Of a stretch of DNA of 6,503 bases, positions 5,991 to 6,503 are shown piece after piece (positions within the stretch are counted from its first letter, which is position 1; each line of letters begins with the position of its first letter). The notes below the pieces were generated by a model. That model saw only the letters and a list, made by a program, of their open reading frames with translations, made no database searches and had not been told where the DNA came from. The stretch spans positions 1-6,503 of the forward strand of contig CAKQBM010000101.1 of assembly GCA_934216185.1 (NCBI GenBank), given 5' to 3'. Position numbers and translations under genes: made by a program. The DNA comes from an uncultured Streptococcus sp. (GTDB lineage Bacteria; Bacillota; Bacilli; Lactobacillales; Streptococcaceae).

Positions 5991-6078
5991 AAGGCACTCC
6001 TTTTTAAAAAGAAAAATGAGGCAATTAAACGAAATATACCTATATGCACTTTATCTGATTGTCTAATCTAAAAAGAAC

Positions 6079-6111
6079 AAAAAAACTCCAATTACTTAAT
6101 ATAATCGGAGT
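6079..6111 (-). terminator. riboswitch-controlled intrinsic terminator upstream of ykoE
   Basis: On the minus strand ACTCCGATTA (6111-6102) pairs with TAATTGGAGT (6094-6085), ten pairs with one G-U, around a 7-nt loop, and seven T residues follow. It lies between the TPP aptamer and ykoE and is the likely expression platform: TPP binding should favour this hairpin and stop transcription before the operon. A competing AU-only hairpin (6123-6116 with 6105-6095, bulged) would tie up the 5' arm of the terminator and is a candidate antiterminator. Confidence 0.92.
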
Positions 6112-6132
6112 CCATATTATAAGATTTGATAA

Positions 6133-6150
6133 TTATTTGCACGCAAATAA
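6133..6150 (-). other. perfect inverted repeat between the TPP aptamer and the terminator
   Basis: TTATTTGC and GCAAATAA are separated by two bases and form a hairpin of about six to eight pairs. It sits in the linker between aptamer and terminator and is not followed by a T tract, so it is not itself a terminator. It may insulate the two modules or be a pause hairpin that gives TPP time to bind; this is inference. Confidence 0.5.
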
Positions 6151-6161
6151 AAAATCGTGTC

Positions 6162-6233
6162 ACATTTCCCTTCGCCAGCACTAACTGTATCAGGTTCAAT
6201 GGGTATAATCTCAGCTTAAAGCACCCCAAATGT
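6162..6233 (-). promoter_or_regulatory. TPP riboswitch aptamer (THI element)
   Basis: The minus strand carries the conserved blocks of the thiamine pyrophosphate riboswitch in the right order: closing stem P1 (ACATTT at 6233-6228 with AAATGT at 6167-6162), GGGGTGC (6227-6221), CTGAGA (6214-6209), ACCC (6204-6201), TGAACCTGAT (6198-6189) and GCTGGCGAAGGGAAA (6179-6165). All core pyrimidine- and pyrophosphate-sensing segments appear intact. With the terminator downstream it should switch the whole ykoE-to-thiE operon off when TPP is plentiful. Confidence 0.98.
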
Positions 6234-6256
6234 CTTTATTTTTTTATTAGGTCTTC

Positions 6257-6285
6257 ATTATAACAGAAAATTCTGATATTTTCAA
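6257..6285 (-). promoter_or_regulatory. promoter of the ykoEDC-thiWME operon
   Basis: On the minus strand TTGAAA (6285-6280) and a perfect TATAAT (6262-6257) are separated by exactly 17 bp, and TGT precedes the -10 box, giving an extended -10 as well. Transcription would begin near 6250, about 17 nt before the aptamer P1 stem. The spacer contains a short inverted repeat, CAGAA-AA-TTCTG (6264-6275), which could be chance. This is a strong promoter, consistent with control mainly by riboswitch termination. Confidence 0.88.
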
Positions 6286-6392
6286 GAGAGATAAAAACAT
6301 CGTCACAGAAGCTGACTTGTTCATTCTGAGTCCAGAGCAATTCGAAAGTCTAGAGTAGGATAGGAACTATCGTAAATAAAGTAATAATGACT
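6286..6392. other. spacer upstream of the operon promoter, nothing firm seen
   Basis: No gene with a ribosome binding site is seen. On the plus strand a stop-free frame runs from 6251 to a TAG at 6356-6358 and ends in EADLFILSPEQFESLE, which reads like a protein tail but has no start codon or binding site and overlaps the operon promoter. A 25-codon ATG frame on the minus strand also overlaps the promoter and has no good binding site. Confidence 0.4.
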
Positions 6393-6452
6393 AAAAATAA
6401 CCCCACCCAATCTGAATCATTTCTTTACGAAATACCTTCAGACTGAGTGGTG
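6393..6452 (-). terminator. terminator of the upstream minus-strand gene
   Basis: Read as minus-strand RNA, the 16-nt arms 6452-6437 and 6416-6401 pair at all positions but one, using two G-U wobbles. An inner ATTTC/GAAAT stem extends the hairpin, and a TTATTTTT tail follows (6400-6393). The wobbles exist only on the minus strand, where the structure is better than on the plus strand. This assigns it to the gene running in from the right edge and insulates the thiamine operon from read-through. A T run on the other side (6453-6458) may give it some plus-strand activity. Confidence 0.75.
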
Positions 6453-6459
6453 TTTTTTG

Positions 6460-6503
6460 CTATTTTTCAAGTTTGAAATAAGATTGAGATTGAAGTGCTT
6501 TTA
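6460..6503 (-). CDS. C-terminal end of an unidentified gene, truncated by the window edge
   Basis: The minus strand reads K-A-L-Q-S-Q-S-Y-F-K-L-E-K followed by TAG at 6462-6460. The terminator hairpin begins 7 nt later, which is the usual layout for the end of a gene. Only 13 complete codons are visible, so the product cannot be identified. The frame choice rests on the stop-terminator spacing and the plausible residue mix. Confidence 0.45.
   Translation of the reverse strand, partial: KALQSQSYFKLEK

Noticed and set aside
5800..6066. 88-codon plus-strand frame opposite ykoE and its leader
   Set aside because: It is antisense to ykoE, lacks a ribosome binding site, and its composition is not protein-like.
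6300..6324. 25-codon minus-strand ATG frame upstream of the operon (start region)
   Set aside because: It runs across the -35 and -10 boxes of the operon promoter and lacks a good ribosome binding site.
1..6503. CRISPR array, tRNA, rRNA, transposase gene or prophage genes
   Set aside because: No regularly spaced repeats, tRNA-like folds or recognisable transposase or phage proteins are visible on either strand.

Overview
The window is about 6.5 kb of AT-rich DNA from a low-GC Gram-positive, most likely a Streptococcus. The genus call rests on a small-RNA promoter near the left end that fits the CiaR pattern (two TTTAAG boxes five bases apart, then a TATAAT box ten bases further on), which is characteristic of streptococcal cia-dependent small RNAs (csRNAs). 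Strong AAAGGAG-type ribosome binding sites, tightly packed genes and U-tailed hairpin terminators fit this. I cannot name a species.

Left part (1-485): gene-free apart from a possible truncated divergent gene at the extreme edge. It holds a CiaR-type promoter, a short csRNA candidate with its terminator, an unremarkable spacer, and the promoter and hairpin-bearing leader of thiD. Centre-left: thiD (486-1283, + strand) is separated from the convergent minus-strand operon by a very long hairpin that acts as a terminator.

Main part (1390-6262, minus strand): one TPP-riboswitch-controlled operon. Read from the right, it has a consensus promoter (TTGAAA, 17 bp, TATAAT), a TPP aptamer, an intrinsic terminator as expression platform, and then ykoE-ykoD-ykoC-thiW-thiM-thiE. 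ykoE/ykoD abut, ykoD/ykoC are one base apart, thiW/thiM overlap by 4 nt and thiM/thiE overlap by 20 nt; only ykoC-thiW has a real gap (58 nt). The right edge carries the last codons of another minus-strand gene and its terminator.

Together the genes form a thiamine salvage unit. YkoEDC is a dedicated ECF transporter for thiamine or its pyrimidine precursor (HMP). ThiW is a predicted S component for the thiazole precursor. ThiD phosphorylates HMP to HMP-PP, ThiM phosphorylates hydroxyethylthiazole, and ThiE joins the two into thiamine monophosphate. No de novo pyrimidine or thiazole genes (thiC, thiG, thiS), no tenA and no kinase for the final TPP step lie in the window. thiD lies outside the riboswitch-controlled transcript and has its own promoter and leader. 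The items most worth a second look are the csRNA candidate, the unexplained thiD leader, and the thiD/thiE hairpin with insertion-sequence-like arms.
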